This document shows positions 11,501-26,500 of a stretch of DNA of 64,000 nucleotides, one piece after another. A program made the translations under genes and the position numbers. This stretch comes from Stomorhina lunata (lineage: Eukaryota; Arthropoda; Insecta; Diptera; Rhiniidae). The number at the start of each line of letters is the position of its first letter. The first letter of the stretch is position 1. The stretch is from assembly GCA_933228675.1 (NCBI GenBank), contig OW121743.1:81853863-81917862 (forward strand), in the 5' to 3' direction. The notes under the pieces were generated by a model. The model saw nothing but the letters and a program-made list of their open reading frames with translations. It made no database searches and was not told the DNA's origin.

Positions 11501-14500
11501 AAAATTTACTTTTTTATAGGAATTTTTTCAAAAATTTACTATTTTTACAGGAAATTCTTCAAAAATTTTCTATTTTTATAACAAATTTTTCAAAAATTTT
11601 CAATTTTTATAACAAATTTTTCAAAAATTTTCTATTTTTATAGGAAATTTTTCAAAAATTTTCTATTTTTGTAGGAAATTTTTCAAAAATTTTCTATTTT
11701 TATAGGAAATTTTTCAAATTTTTTTTTTATAGGAAATTTTTCAAATATTTTCTATTTTTATAGAAAATTTTTCAAAAATTTTCTATTTTTATAGAAAATT
11801 TTTCAAAAATTTTCTATTTTTATAGGAAATTTTTCAAAAATTTTCTATTTTTATAGAAAACTTTTCAAAAATTTTCTATTTTTATAGGAAATTTTTCAAA
11901 AATTTTCTATTTTTATCGGAAATTTTTCAAAAATTTTCTATTTTTTATAGGAAATTTTTCAAACATTTTCTATTTTTATAGGAAATTTTTCAAAAATTTT
12001 CTATTTTTATAGGAAATTTTTCAAAAATTTTCTATTTTTATAGGAAATTTTTCAAAAATTTTCTATTTTTATAGGAAATTTTTCAAAAATTTTCTATTTT
12101 TATAGGAAATTTTTCAAAAATTTTCTATTTTTATAGGAAATTTTTCAAAAATTTTCTATTTTTATAGGAAATTTTTCAAAAATTATCTATTTTTATAGGA
12201 AATTTTTCAAAAATTTTCTATTTTTATAGGAAATTTTTCAAAAATTTTCTATTTTTATAGGAAATTTTTCAAAAATTTTCTATTTTTATAGGAAATTTTT
12301 CAAAAATTTTCTATTTTTATAGGAAATTTTTCAAAAATTTTCTATTTTTATAGGAAATTTTTCAAAAATTTTCTATTTTTATAGGAAATTTTTCAAAAAT
12401 TTTCTATTTTTATAGGAAATTTTTCGAAAATTTTCTATTTTTATAGGAAAATTTTCAAAAATTTTCTATTTTTAAAGGAAATTTTTCAAAAATTTTCTAT
12501 TTTTATAGGAAATTTTTCAAAAATTTTCTATTTTTATAGGAAATTTTTCAAAAATTTTCTATTTTTATAGGAAATTTTTATAGCAACATTTCGAAAAATT
12601 TATAATTTTTTTAGGAAATTATTCAAAAATTTACTATTTTTATAGGAAATTTTTCAAAAATTTGCTTTTTTTATAAGAAATTTTCAAACATTTCCAATTT
12701 TAATAAGAATTTTCAAACACTTACTATTTTTATAAGAAATTTTTCAATACTTCTCTATTTTTATAAGAAATTTTCAAAATTTTACTAATTTTATAGGAAA
12801 ATTTAAAAAAAATACTATTTTTATAGGAAATTTTTCAAATATTTTCTATTTTTATAGGAAATTTATCAAAAATTTTCTATATTTATAGAAAATTTTTCAA
12901 AAATTTTCTAGTTTTATAGGAAAATTTTCAAAAATTTACTATTTTTATAGGAAATTTTTCAAGGCAATTTTTCAAAAATTTTCTATTTTTATAGGAAATT
13001 TTTCAAAATTGTACTGTTTTTAAAGCAAAATTTTCAAACATTTATTATTTTTATAGGAAATTTTTCAAAAATTTACTATTTTTATAGGACATTTTTTTTT
13101 TAAATTTACTATTTTCATAGAAAATTTTTCGAAAATTTACTCTTTTTAAAGGAAAATTTTCAAAAATTTGCTATTTTTATAGGAAATTTTTCAAAAATTT
13201 ACTATTTTTGTAGGAAATTTTTCAAAAATTTACTATTTTTGTAGGAAAATTTTCAAAAATTTACTATTTTATAGGAAATTTTTCAAAAATTTACTATTTT
13301 ATAGGAAATTTGTCAAAAATTTACTATTTTTATAGAAAATTTTTCAAAAATTTACTATTTTTATAGGAAATTTTTCAAAAATTTACTATTTTTATAGGAA
13401 ATTTTTCAAAAATTTTCTATTTAATTTTTCAAAAATTTACTATTTTTATACGAAATTTTTCAAAAATTTTCTATTTTTATGGGAGTTTTTTTTTTTAAAT
13501 TTTCTATTTTTATATTAAATTTTGAAAAAATTTTCTATTTTTAATGGAAATTATTTTTATTTTTGTTGCTATCATTTTGATCGTGTTTCAATATTAATTT
13601 TGTCTTATCATTTACATACCACACTGTACATTAGCTTAAACAGTAACTCAGCATCAAACATAGAAAAAAGAATTCAAACAAACAAACAAAAGTTTTATGT
13701 TTTGTAAAGAACAAAACGGCAAACAAAAATTTATTTCACAAAGTGTCGAGGAACACAAACTTTCCAGGTAAACTTTTGCTAGTTTTCCTTCTTTTGTTTT
13801 GATTTTGGGGAATAAGTAAATTTGTATGCGATCCAAAAAAAAATTTCTTAAATACCACAAAAGTTACCTTTAAATGACTGAAAAGGAGAAGGATATGAAA
13901 ACAAATATAAAAATGTTGTAAATGCTAGTTTACACTTTAAAGTGGCCATTTAATAAAGTTTATTTCATTTTTACAACTTGTTCATTTTTCACTGAAAATA
14001 TTTTCATCCTTAGCAGGAAATTTTAGTAGCAAGTCCTAGGCTTTAACTTTCAAATGAAAACATTTCAACATTTACGACTTTCGGACAACGGACAACAACT
14101 TTGTATAATTGTTGTTCGTTCGTTGTTCGTTCATGTTCTTTGTTTTTGTTGCTGTTAATTTTCCAGATGGTCAAACTATATAAAAGGTGTAATTCATAGT
14201 TTCATGGAAAGCAGTTCGGAGGCCTTTGCTGGGGATGGTGGTAATATATTCATTGGTTTTAATGCGGTCATTGTGAGTAATGTGCCAGTTGGGGCTGGTT
14301 TATCGTCCAGTGCTGCCATTGAAGTGGCCACATTGACATTTCTGGAACATTTTACCGGTCACAAGGTGGAAAGGTAAGTAGTAAGTTATTGTTAACAATT
14401 CTCTTCGTTTTTTTCAATTTATGTTATTTTGTTGTAGAAATTTTATGTTCGGCCTCAAATTAAAAAAATAATATTAATAAAAACAAATATAAAAATACTT

Positions 14501-17500
14501 TTTATTTTAATTAACTACCACGAGTAATTTTCTCTTAATTTTTATGGCCATTTTTATTTTTAATTTCTCAACAATTTTTTTCTTATTTTTTTAATTTTAC
14601 GATTTTTATTCTAGTGATTCGAAGCGTGCCCTGATTTGCCAGGCAGCTGAGCATAAATTTGCTGGTATGCCTTGCGGCATCATGGATCAAATGATTTCAG
14701 TGGCTGGACAAAAAGATCATGCCTTAATGTTAGATTGTCGGTAAGTATTTCTTTAGGCTTGAGAAATTTTTAATGAGTTTACCAAAATTAAGTTTTTTTG
14801 TTATTATGTCATAAAAAGTTAAAGATTTAAAAATTAATGATGGGATTTTAAAAAGGTAAACAAACAAAATTAAGTATATAAAAAATTTTATATTTTTATA
14901 GGAAATTTTTCAAAAATATATATATTTCTTAAAAATGCAAATAGTAAATTTTGAAAAAATTTCCTTTAAAATTTTTAAAAAATTCACTATTTTTATAGGA
15001 AATTAAAAAAAATTGCATATTAAAAAAATGTATATTTTTTTTAGAAAATCTTTATAGGACATTTTCCAAAAATTTTCTATTTTAATAGGAAATTTTTCAA
15101 AAATTTATATTTTTATAGAAAATTTTTCAAAAAATTTCTATTTTCATAGAAAATTTTTCACAAATTTTTTATTTTTATAGCAAATTTTTCAAAATTTTTT
15201 TATTTTTCTAGCACATTTTTCAAAATTTTCTATTTTTATAGCAAATTGTTCAAAATTTTCTTTTTTTATATCAAATTTTTAAAAAATTTTCTATTTTTAT
15301 GGGAAATTTTTCAAAACTTTCCAATTTTTATCGGAAATTTTTTTAAAAAACTTTAAATTGTTAAGGGAAATTTAAATTTTTTTTTTAAACAAACTTTTTA
15401 AAAATTTTATAGGAAATTTTTCAACAATTTAATAGGAAATTTTCAGAAATTTTCTATTTTACAGAAAACGTTTCAAAAATTAAAAAAAAAAAATTCTTTG
15501 TAGGAAATTTTTTAAAATTTTCTTTTTCTATACGAAATTTTTCAAAAATTTCTATTTTTATAGGAGATTTTTCCAAATTTTTCTATTTTTATAGGAAATT
15601 TTTCAAAAATTTTCTATTTTGAAAGAAATTATTTTTAAAATTTTAAATTTTTAGGGAAATTTTTAAAAATTTTCTATTTTTAAAGAAAAATTTTCCAAAA
15701 TTTTATAGGAAAATTTTCAAAAATTTTATAGGAAATTTTTCAAGAATTTTATTATAAGTTTTTTTTTTAAATTTTCCTTTTTTATAGAAAATTTTCCAAA
15801 AATTTTCTATTTTGATAGGAAATTTTTCAAAAAATTTATATTTTTATAGAAAATTTTTCAAAAATTGTCTCTTTTTATAGGAAATTTTTCAAAATTTTCT
15901 ATTTTTAAAGGAAATTTTTTAAAAATTTTCTATTTTTACAGGAAATTTTTCAAAAATTCTCTATTTTTATAGGAAATTTTTCGAAAATTTACTATTTTTA
16001 AAGGAAATTTTTTAAAAATTTACTATTTTTATAGGAAATTTTTCGAAAATTTACTATTTTTAAAGAAAATTTTTTTAAAATTTACTATTTTTATAGGAAA
16101 TTTTTAAAAAATTTTCTATTTTTTAGGAAATTTTTCAATTTTTTTTTTTTTTTATATAGGAAAAATTTTGATTTTTATAGAAAATTTTTTAAAAATTTTA
16201 TATTTTTATAGGAATTATTTTTTTAAATTTTCTATTTTTATGAGAAATTTTTCAAAAATGTTCTATTTTTTATAGGAAATGATAAAAAAATTTTCTATTT
16301 TTATAGGAAACTTTAAAAAATTTTTTATTTTAATAAGATTTTTTTTTAATTTTTTATTTTTTTAGGAAATCTTTAAAAAATGTTCTACTATTAAAGAAGA
16401 TTTTTAAAAAAATGTTGTATTTTTATAGGAAATTTAAAAAATTTCTATTTCATAGAAAATTTTTCAATTTTTGAAAGGAATTTTTTCAAGAAGTTTTTAT
16501 TAAATTTTGAAAAAAATCTATTTGGACATCTCTTTACAATAATTACAAAACTCATAAGAACTTCTTAAGTTCATTTGAGTATTGTCATAAATGACACAAC
16601 TTTTAAATAACATTTGACTCCGTGTCAAAATGCAAATTTACTTTTAGCCAATTTTGCACATTTCCTTCTAATATAGCCAACAAACATTTGCTGACAAATG
16701 AAAAACTTAAGATTCCAAAATTTCGTCAACAAAACCAGTAAATTATTACTAAGCTGTTGCTGCCACAAATACAAAATGAACGAGTGGAAATTTGAAAAAA
16801 GAACAAACAAAAATCTTCTAACTGTCAACACAAAAACAAATAACCATAAATGTTTTATGGCAAAAAAATAAACTTCTTTTTTTTGTTGACTTTTTCTGCG
16901 AATAAAGAATAATAACGAAAATGTGCCTTTGTTAGCAGTTTTTTAAATAAAAATTTTCGTAAAACAAATATCTCGTAATTCTCTTTGCGCGACAGCGACA
17001 GTTGCTAAACAATACGAGAATAAACAACTGAACAGCTGAAATGTATTGTTGTTGACACTCGTTACAAAAAAAAAAAAAAAGAAAACAGCAACAACAATGG
17101 AACTGCTTATTCATTGCACTAAAAATGCAACAACAACTGCAGCAGCATCAGCAACATTAGCATCAGCATCAATGGCAGTAACAAACAGTAGTCAACAATT
17201 TTGCAACTTTTGGAAAAAAAAAGAAAAATATTTGATAAAAAATAGAAAAATTCAAATAAGGAGTTTGAGCTTTTTTTTTTTGTTTATGAGCCAACTCCCT
17301 CTTCGAAGAAAAAATTTAAATATTTTTGTATATAAATTTTTAAAAATGCAGATTTCTTCTACGTTTGGGTAGAGGAAAATTTGTGTATAAAATATATAAA
17401 ATATTTTTGCCTTATTTTGTTGTTGGTTTTTTCCTTATTGTTGACATTTTTTGTTTGCATTGCTCAGTTAAGTTGTTGCTGTTGGTTGGTTGCATTGCTG

Positions 17501-20500
17501 CTGCTACTGTCGGTTTTTTCAATTGTTTTATTTTTCTTCTGGTTAAGAAAATCATACATTTCATCTTTATATGTAACTTCTTGTTGCTGTGACTGGGACT
17601 TTTACTACTTAATGCTGCTCATATCACATAACAAAAGCTTTAAAGTATCATAATAATAAATACTACGAAAATACTGTGAAAACAGGCTAAAATGAACTTC
17701 AAAGAAAGGCAGGATGCACTACAATACTAAATTGAAAGACTAAATTTTTGAAAAATTTCCTATAAAAATAGAAAATTTTTTAAAAACTCTCCTATAAAAA
17801 TTAAAAATTTTTACACAATTTCCTATAAAAATAATTTTTTTTTTTAATTTGCGATAAATTTTTTTTTTGCAAATTTCCTGTTAAATATGAAATTTTTTAA
17901 AAAATTTTCTATAAAAATAGAACATTTTTCAAAACAATTCCTACAAAAACAGAAAGTTTTTAAAAATTTATTTAATTTTTTTTTGTATTTGCGATAAAAA
18001 AGAAAAAAATTCCTATAAAAATACAAAGTTTTTTAAACTTTTTTTAAAAATTTAAAAAAAAATCTAAAAAAAACTGAAAATTTTGAAAAAAACATCTATA
18101 AAAATAGCACATTTTTAAAAAATTTCTTACAGAAATACAAAATATCCTATAAAAATAGAAAATTTTTGAAAAATTTCCTATAAAAATAGAAAATTTTTGA
18201 AAAATATCCTATAAAAATAGAAAATTTTTGAAAAATGTCCTATAAAAATATAAAATTTTTGAAAAATATCCTATAAAAATAGAAAAATTTTGAAAAATTT
18301 CCTTTAAAAATAGAACATTTTTGAAAAATTTCCTATAAAAATAGAAAATTTTTGAAAAATTTCCTATAAAAATATAAAATTTTTGAAAAATTTCCTATAA
18401 AAATAGAAAATTTTTGAAAAATTTCCTATAAAAATAGAAAATTTTTGAAAAATTTCCTATAAAAATAGAAAATTTTTGAAAAATTTCCTATAAAAATAGA
18501 AAATTTTTGAAAAATTTCCTATAAAAATAGAAAATTTTTGAAAAATTTCCTATAAAAATAGAAAATTTTTGAAAAATTTCCTATAAAAATAGAAAATTTT
18601 TGAAAAATTTCCTATAAAAATAGAAAATTTTTGAAAAATTTCCTATAAAAATATAAAATTTTTGAAAAATTTCCTATAAAAATGTAAAATTTTTGAAAAA
18701 TTTCCTATAAAAATAGAAAATTTTTGAAAAATTTCCTATAAAAATAGAAATTTTTGAAAAATTTCCTGTAAAAATAAAAAATTTTTTAAAAATTTTCTGT
18801 AAAAATAGAGAAATTTTGAAAAATTTCCTATAAAAATAGAAAAATTTTGGAAAATTTCTTATAAAAATAGTAAATCTTTAAAAAAAAATTTTGTAATAAT
18901 GGGATATTTTTAAAAAGTTTTCTATAAAAATTGCAGGTTTTTGAAAATTTTCGGTTAAAAATAGAAAATTTTTAAAAAAATTCTTATTAAAACAGAAAAT
19001 TTTTGAAAAATATCCTACAAAAATAGAAAATTTTTGAAAAAAAAATCTTATAATAATGGGATATTTTTAAAAAGTTTTCGACAAAAATTGCAAGCTTTTG
19101 AAAATTTTTGGTTAAAAATAGAAAATTTTCAAAAAAATTCTTATTAAAACAGAAAATTTTTGAAAAATTTCCTATAAAAATAGTACATTTTTGAAAAATT
19201 TCCTATAAAAGTAGTAAACTTTTGAAAAAATTCTTATAATGATGGGATATTTTTAAAAAGTTTTCTATAAAAATTGCAAGTTTTTGAAAATGTATTCGTC
19301 ATACCCTTAATCCACCGTTCAAATACATTTATTTCATGATTTTGAAATAAAAAATCTTATGCCACCTTCTTCCTATTACCAAAAGTAACTTATTTGCATT
19401 CTAGCCCTTTCTTTATATTTTTTTTTATTTATAAGAAACAAGAAGTTGCCATGAAATTTATACTTATAAACGGAGATACGAGTGCAAATAAAAAATTTTG
19501 AATGAAAAGACGTTCCTTTCGTTCTTTTGTTTAAATTTCCATAAATTTCAAATTAGATTTGTAATATTATATTCAAATGGATTTTATGGTAGATTGCATT
19601 CTGTGGCAAAAGAGAGAAAAAACAATAAAAAGCTGCACATAAGATGGTTCTTATATGACATAAGTGCAAAGAGAGATATGAAGATACAAATAGAATTTAC
19701 TCATCTTAAAGTTTTATTTCTTAACAAATTTCAATTTTTCATAACCTCACAGAGACATTTGGATATACGTACGAGTATGTTTGTTTGTATCTGCATATCT
19801 ATTGAATACATCTTTTTAAGTTATGTTTATCTTAAAAATTAGTTTTCCTTCGAGAAATTGGTGAATGTGCATGTGTTATTTATTCTGTGAATTAAATTTT
19901 TCTGTATTTATTCGTCTAAAAGATTTTTTGGCTTTTCTTATCTTTGAAATGCATATTTCATAAGACAAATCTGGTGTCAATTATATATTTATTACTTGAT
20001 ATTGACTTGATTTGATTACAGATTTTCAAATTTACAATTGTTGATAATTTGGCAAATTTTGCTTGTGGTTAAGTGGGTTATGTTAAATCTTAAATATAAT
20101 ATTTGCAATCAATTTAGAAATATTTATTTAGATGAATAAAATATATTTAAATTTTTTAAATTTAATGCAATTTTGAAAACCAACAACCGCTTTTTATAGA
20201 AAATTTTGAAAAAAAAAATATCCAGCCACTAAAAACATTTAAGAGGTTTTACTTATAGAAGCTCCAAAGAACAATGAAAGCCAGATTAACAAATTATGGT
20301 ATTTTCCAGGGAATATTAACTAAAAGCAAATAAATTTATTTTTTGAATCCAATTCTGTACTTTCTATTAGTTATTTCACCTCCATTATGAAAAACTTTTT
20401 GTTGTTTTACATAAAAGGATAAACTCTATAGCCTCCCCAAAGAAGACAATATGATGTGAAATTCTATTGTTTTTCGAAAAATACTAGATTTGTAGTCCCA

Positions 20501-23500
20501 TTTGGGAAATTCCCATTGAAAAAGACATATTTTTGCTAATGTACAAGAACAATGATTGTGTAGAACATTTTTATACGTTTTATGCTTTTTGGTTATAAAT
20601 TGCATTAAAATTTCTATTTCCGGTTTAAAGGAACAATGTACAACCTATGGCTAATAGAAATAATTGTATGTTTGTGTTCGAATGCAACCAACCAAACAAA
20701 AATAATATCATTAAAATTAAAATGTTGATAAACTTTTGAATATGTTCCTATAAAAATAGAACAATTTTTGTAAAATTTCGTATATAAATAGAGAATTAAA
20801 AAAATGCCTATAAAAATAGATAATTTTTGAAAAATTTCATATAAAAATAGAAAATTTTTGAAAAATAGAAAATTTTCGAAAAATTTCCTCTAAAAATAGA
20901 AAATTTTTAAAAAATTTCCAACAAAAATAGAACATTTTTAAAAATTTCCTATAAAAATAGAATATTTTTGAAAAATTTACTATAAAAATAGAAAATTTTT
21001 GAAAAATTTCCTATAAAAATAGAAAATTTTTTAAAAAATTTCATATAGCAATAGAAAATTTTTGAAAAATTTGCTATAAAAATAGAAAATTTTGGAAAAA
21101 TTTCCTATTAAAATAGAAAATTAAAAAAAAAAATTTCCTATAAAAAAAAAAAAAAAAATTTTTTAAATTTTCTATAAAAAGAGAAAATTTTTGAAAAATT
21201 TCCTATAAAAATAGAAAATTTTTGAAAAATTTCTTTTAAAAATAGAAAATTTTTTAAAAATTTTCTATAAAAATAGAAAATTTTTGAAAAACTTCCTATA
21301 AAAATAGAAAATTTTTGAAAAATGTCCTATAAAAATAGAAAATTTTTGAAAAATGTCCTATAAAAATAGAAAATTTTTGAAAAATGTCCTTTAAAAATAG
21401 AAAATTTTTGAAAAATTTCTTATAAAAATAGAAAATTTTTGAAAAATTTCCTATAAAAATAGAAAATTTTTGAAAAATTTCCTATAAAAATAGAAAATTT
21501 TTGAAAAATTTCCTATAAAAATAGAAAGTTTTTGAAAAATTTCCTATAAAAAAAGTAAATTTTTAAAAAAATTTCCTATAAAAATAGAAAATTTTTGAAA
21601 AATGTCCTATAAATATAGAAAATTTTTGAAAAATTTCCTATAACAATAGTATATTTTTGAAAATTTCCTAAAAGATAGAAAATTTTTGAAAAATTTCCTG
21701 TAAAAATAGTAAATTTTTGAAAAGTTTCCTATAAAAATACAAAATTTTTGAAAAATTTCCTATAAAAAAGAACATTTTTTAAAAGTTTCCTTAAAAATAG
21801 ATTATTTTTGAAAAATTTCTTATAAAATTAGCAAATTTTTGAGTGTCTTATAAAAATAGTAAATTTTTGAAAAATTTTCTATACAAATAGTAAACTTTTG
21901 AAAAATTTCCTATAAAAATAGAAAATTTTTTTAAAATTTCCTATAAAAATAGAAATTTTTTGAAAATTTTCTTATAAAAATAGAAAATTTTTTAAAAATT
22001 TCCTATCAAAATAGAAAATTTTTGAAGAATTTTCTATAAAAATAGAAAATTTTTGAAAAGTTTCCGATAAAAATAGTAAATTTTTGAAAAGTTTGCTATA
22101 AATTTTAGAAAAATTTCCTAAAAAAATAGTAAATATCTGAAAAATTTCCCATAAAAATAGTAAATTTTTGAAAAATTTGCTATAAAAATAGTAAGTTTTC
22201 GAAAAATTTCCTATAAAAATAGTAAATTTTTGAAAAAATTCCTATAAAAATAGTAAATTTTTGAAAAATTTCCTATAGAAATAGTAAATTTTTTATAAAT
22301 CCTATAAAAATAGTTAATTTTAAAAAAATTTCTTATAAAACTAGTAAATTTTTTATTAATTCCTATGAAAATAAAAAAAAGTTTGTCCAAGTTTCCTATA
22401 AAAATAGCAAATTTTTGAAACAGTTCCTATAAAATTGAAAATTTTATATAAAAATAGAAAATTTTTAAAAATTTAAGAAAAAAATATTATTTTTAAATTA
22501 AATAAAAATAGTAAATTTTTGAAAAATCTTCTATAAAAATAGTTAATTTTTAAAAAATTTCTTATAAAACTACTAAATTTTTAAAAAATTCCGATGAAAA
22601 TAGAAACTTTTGTCAAAATTTCCTATAAAAATAGTAAATTTTTGAAAAATTTACTATAAAATTGAAAATTTCATATAAAAATAGAAAATTTTTAAAAATT
22701 TAAGAAAAAAATATTTTTTTTTAATTTGTTTTTTTTTCGATTTCCTATCAAAATAAACTTTAAAAAGAGAATTGTTGTTTTTAAATTTTGTCCGTTATTG
22801 TTTACTGGGAGTTTCTAAAAAGACAATTTTATTTTAGAAAAAATATGTCTGGCTACATATGAAACTTTATTTTGAGATTTATTATTGGCCTTTATACATT
22901 TACGTAAATGTATGTTTTGTTTCCACATTTGTATCCTGAAGGAATTTTCTAATGTTTTATGCATTTTTAAATGTGTGTATGTGTGTTTGTTAGTTATTTG
23001 TGTTAGTTAGTCATTATATTCAATTTACATATTTCCTTCTAAATATAGTTTACAGTTGTGCAGCACAGTAGCTCAATTATAGACAGTGGAGGGCAAAACT
23101 TATGTTTCGAAAAAAGCGACATTTCATGTTCTTCCTTTGTTATAAGAAATTTCTCTGAAATAGGTAAAAATAGGTTTTTAAGAACCGAAATTGGTTTTAA
23201 TGATATTTTGAAATTTAAAATTTCAAATAGAAAATTTTACCCTTCACTGTTTCCTGTCCCCAAAATGTTCATACGAGCAAATTTGTTTCAAAAATATTTT
23301 TCTATTTTAATAATGTTTTTGAATCCTTTATTTCCAACTTTGTCCTTTTTCTTGTATAGTTTATGTAAATGTGTGAATGTGAGTACGTGTGTATTTGAAA
23401 AGTCTCTCTTTGTAAAAATGCAAATGTGTGTCTATTATTTGTCTCTCTCGTTAAAATAATGTAAAAATGTGTGTCTGTGTGTATGTGTGTGTATCAATTT

Positions 23501-26500
23501 ATAACATTTTTTGTCATTTCTATTTCTGCAGCTCTTTGGAAACATTCCAAATTCCATTTGTTGCCGGTGAAAAGGATCTCGTGGTTTTAATTTGCAATTC
23601 AGATGTGCGACATGAGTTATCCGACAGTGAATATCCAACAAGGCGCAAACAATGCACGGAGGCACTCAAGTTAATGGGTCTGAAGAGCTATAGAGATGCA
23701 ACAGAAGGCAGCTTGACAGGTAATTAATGCTTACATACGGTCCCATTATAACCCAGTGTAATCTACTATCTAAAGGAAAATTCTTATATGATTTCTGTTA
23801 ACAAACTTTTGCTAAGGGTTTTCCTTTGTTGAGATATTATTTGACAAAAGCATTATCTAATAAGTATTCTCAACACAAAGGCCTGGTCATTCATTCATAG
23901 TTAAAGCAAATCTTTTATAGCTTCATATACTCTTGCGTCTTCTTAAATTCCCCAGCGATGAGTTGGCGATAGCAACATGTTTATCACAGAAGTGATTACA
24001 TATTCAAAAAAAAAAAAAAAAACTTAAATGTCCTTGCTAAAGCATAATATGTTGCAACCTGCAACATCATGTTGTTTCAAAACAGTTTCCATTAGAATTT
24101 CTATTATTCTTACAGCTGACTTTTTGTGTTTCAACAACAACTCTTAATTATTGCTCGTTGAAAGTACAACATTTTTCGCAGTATTACAATTTTTATCAGC
24201 AATTTTTCATTTTCTTTTCCAAAAAATCAGTTAACTTCCTTCTATTATGTGTGTGTGTATTTTGCAGTAGATACATAAGAAATTTTTACCAGTTTCGCAG
24301 TCATTACGGTCAAGTGGCTTTAGTTGGTCCTTGATTAGCATATTGAAAATGTCAGCCTTTGTCTAATTTACATTTTATCGTGAACTATAAAATTGTAGTT
24401 TTAAGCGTAAAAATGAACAAGGTAGCTAACAGGAAAAGTTAAAGGTAGGACAATAAAAAAAATTGTGACTATGTCATTTAAGGGTTTCCTTTATTGTTCC
24501 TCGACATTCATTATACCCTTCACCACCATAGGTGGAAAGGGTATTATAAGTTTGTGCTGATGTATGTAACGCATAGAAATATTTGTCTTAGACCCATCTT
24601 TTAGTATACCAATAGGCTTAGAATCACTTTTTGAGTCGATTTAGCGATGTCCGTCCGTCTGGCTGGCTGGCTGGACCCGCATGTAAACCTTGTAATCAAA
24701 CTACAGGTCGCAATTCTAAAGATAATTTGATGAAATTTGGCACGGATCATTTTTTTGATAGTGGACCATGGCTATTGAAATTCGTCAAAATCGGTTTATT
24801 ATTTATGGTACCTCCCATAGGTCCCACTTCCCGGAATTGATATATTGGCCACAAAAATGAATATTTTTTCATGAAATTTAAAACAAATACTACTTATGTA
24901 ATCTTAAATCACTGTATCGAATTTTGTTGAAATAGGTGCACATTTGATCATAGCTCCCATACAAACTCTTTTCTAAAAACGCACTAAATGAGACAAAATT
25001 CACTAAAACGCTCGTAAATCCGAAGATAATGAAAATTTGAAGTTTATTTTTTGCATACACAATTTTTGTAACAACTGTAATCTAAATTTCCCAAATTTCC
25101 AGATAATCGGTCCACATTTGACCCTAACTCTCATATAAGTCTAAATGGCGGAGACAGCTTAAATGTATAAGTTTTGAGAATATATTTGTATGATAGCAAA
25201 ATTTAGCAAATAATTGTCTTTATACACTAAAAAGAACACCTTTGACCTTAGTGGTGAAGGGTATCATATGGTCGGGATTGACCGACTATAGCACTTTCTT
25301 ACTTGTTTTCATTTTCTTACTTGTTTTAATTTTCGGAAGTAATTTGGGCGTAAAATTGGGCTTATACGTCGGATGACTCATAAAATCTACCTTTAAAGTA
25401 CTAAATCCATTTTTGAGTTGATCTGTTTTAGTTCGCATTATCGTAATAAAAATTATTCCGTCTTTGTTAGTTAGTTTTTATACGATTGCCAATCATTCAA
25501 TATTGACAGTTATGCGTCCATCAATGATGCGATTAAGAAAGGCCTTCGAAGATACTCTTGGGCTAAAAAACGATTTTTCCTTTATTGATTTATTTTAGTC
25601 AACTGATCTATCCAATACAAATGAAAGAGTTTAAAGGTTTAAGGAATTAAGACCTTATTTCGTGAGAATATATTTCAAAGTACTAACTATAGAATAGTAA
25701 GACACAACCCAAAGATACCCTATTGTCACCTATCAAAAATTTTTCTATAAAAAAAAATGAAAAAAAAAAAATTTTATCAAAAATTTTTCTATAGAAAATT
25801 TTTTATCAAAAATTTTTCTATAGAAAATTTTTTATCAAAAATTTTTCTATAGAAAATTTTTTTATCAAATATTTTTGTATAGAAAATTTTTTTATCAAAA
25901 ATTTTTCTATAGAAAATTTTTTATCAAAAATTTTTCTATAGAAAATTTTTTATCAAAAATTTTTGTATCAAACATTTTTCTAAAAAAAAATTTATTATCA
26001 AATTTTTTTTTTCTATAGAAAATTTTTTTATCAAAAATTTTTCTATAGAAAATTTTTTTATCAAAAATATTTCTATAGAAAATTTTTTTATCAAAAATTT
26101 TTTTTATCAAAAATTTTCCTATAGAAAATTTTTTTATCAAAAATTTTTCTGTAGAAAATTTTTTTATGAAAAATTTTTCTATAAAACATTTTTTTATGAA
26201 AAATTTTTCTATAAAAAATTTTTTATGAAAAATTTTTCTATAGAAAATTTTTTATGAAAAATTTTTCTATAGAAAATTTTTGTATCGAGCAAAACAAGTA
26301 ATAGGAGAATACACAATCAATTAAACGAAGTGATGTTCGATCAAACTCAATGAGTTAAATTGATGATTATCTCTGCAATTTGATAACTCGACTGTGGTCG
26401 AGGGCGCTAAGTGCTGATGACGTCCTGTGGCGGGACTGAAATTGCAATCCACTAGCCGCGTTCAAAAATAATTTTTTCACTTTTTCTACACATTATTACT

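Noticed and set aside
11437..11643. Phe/Asn-rich open frame
   Set aside because: It is a translation of reverse family A satellite; similar frames at 36338-36592, 39748-39951 and 25907-26140 have the same origin.
17046..17372. Thr/Ala-rich open frame in intron 4
   Set aside because: Derived from a CAA/GCA trinucleotide stretch; no conserved block and the frame is inside an intron on the same strand without fitting splice sites.
23058..23459. 133-codon open frame just upstream of Galk exon 5
   Set aside because: No domain, and its extension into exon 5 is in a different frame from galactokinase; the acceptor at 23531 is clear.
23435..23665. Minus-strand open frame over Galk exon 5
   Set aside because: Antisense shadow of a conserved exon. 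The same applies to 55685-55918 over exon 7.
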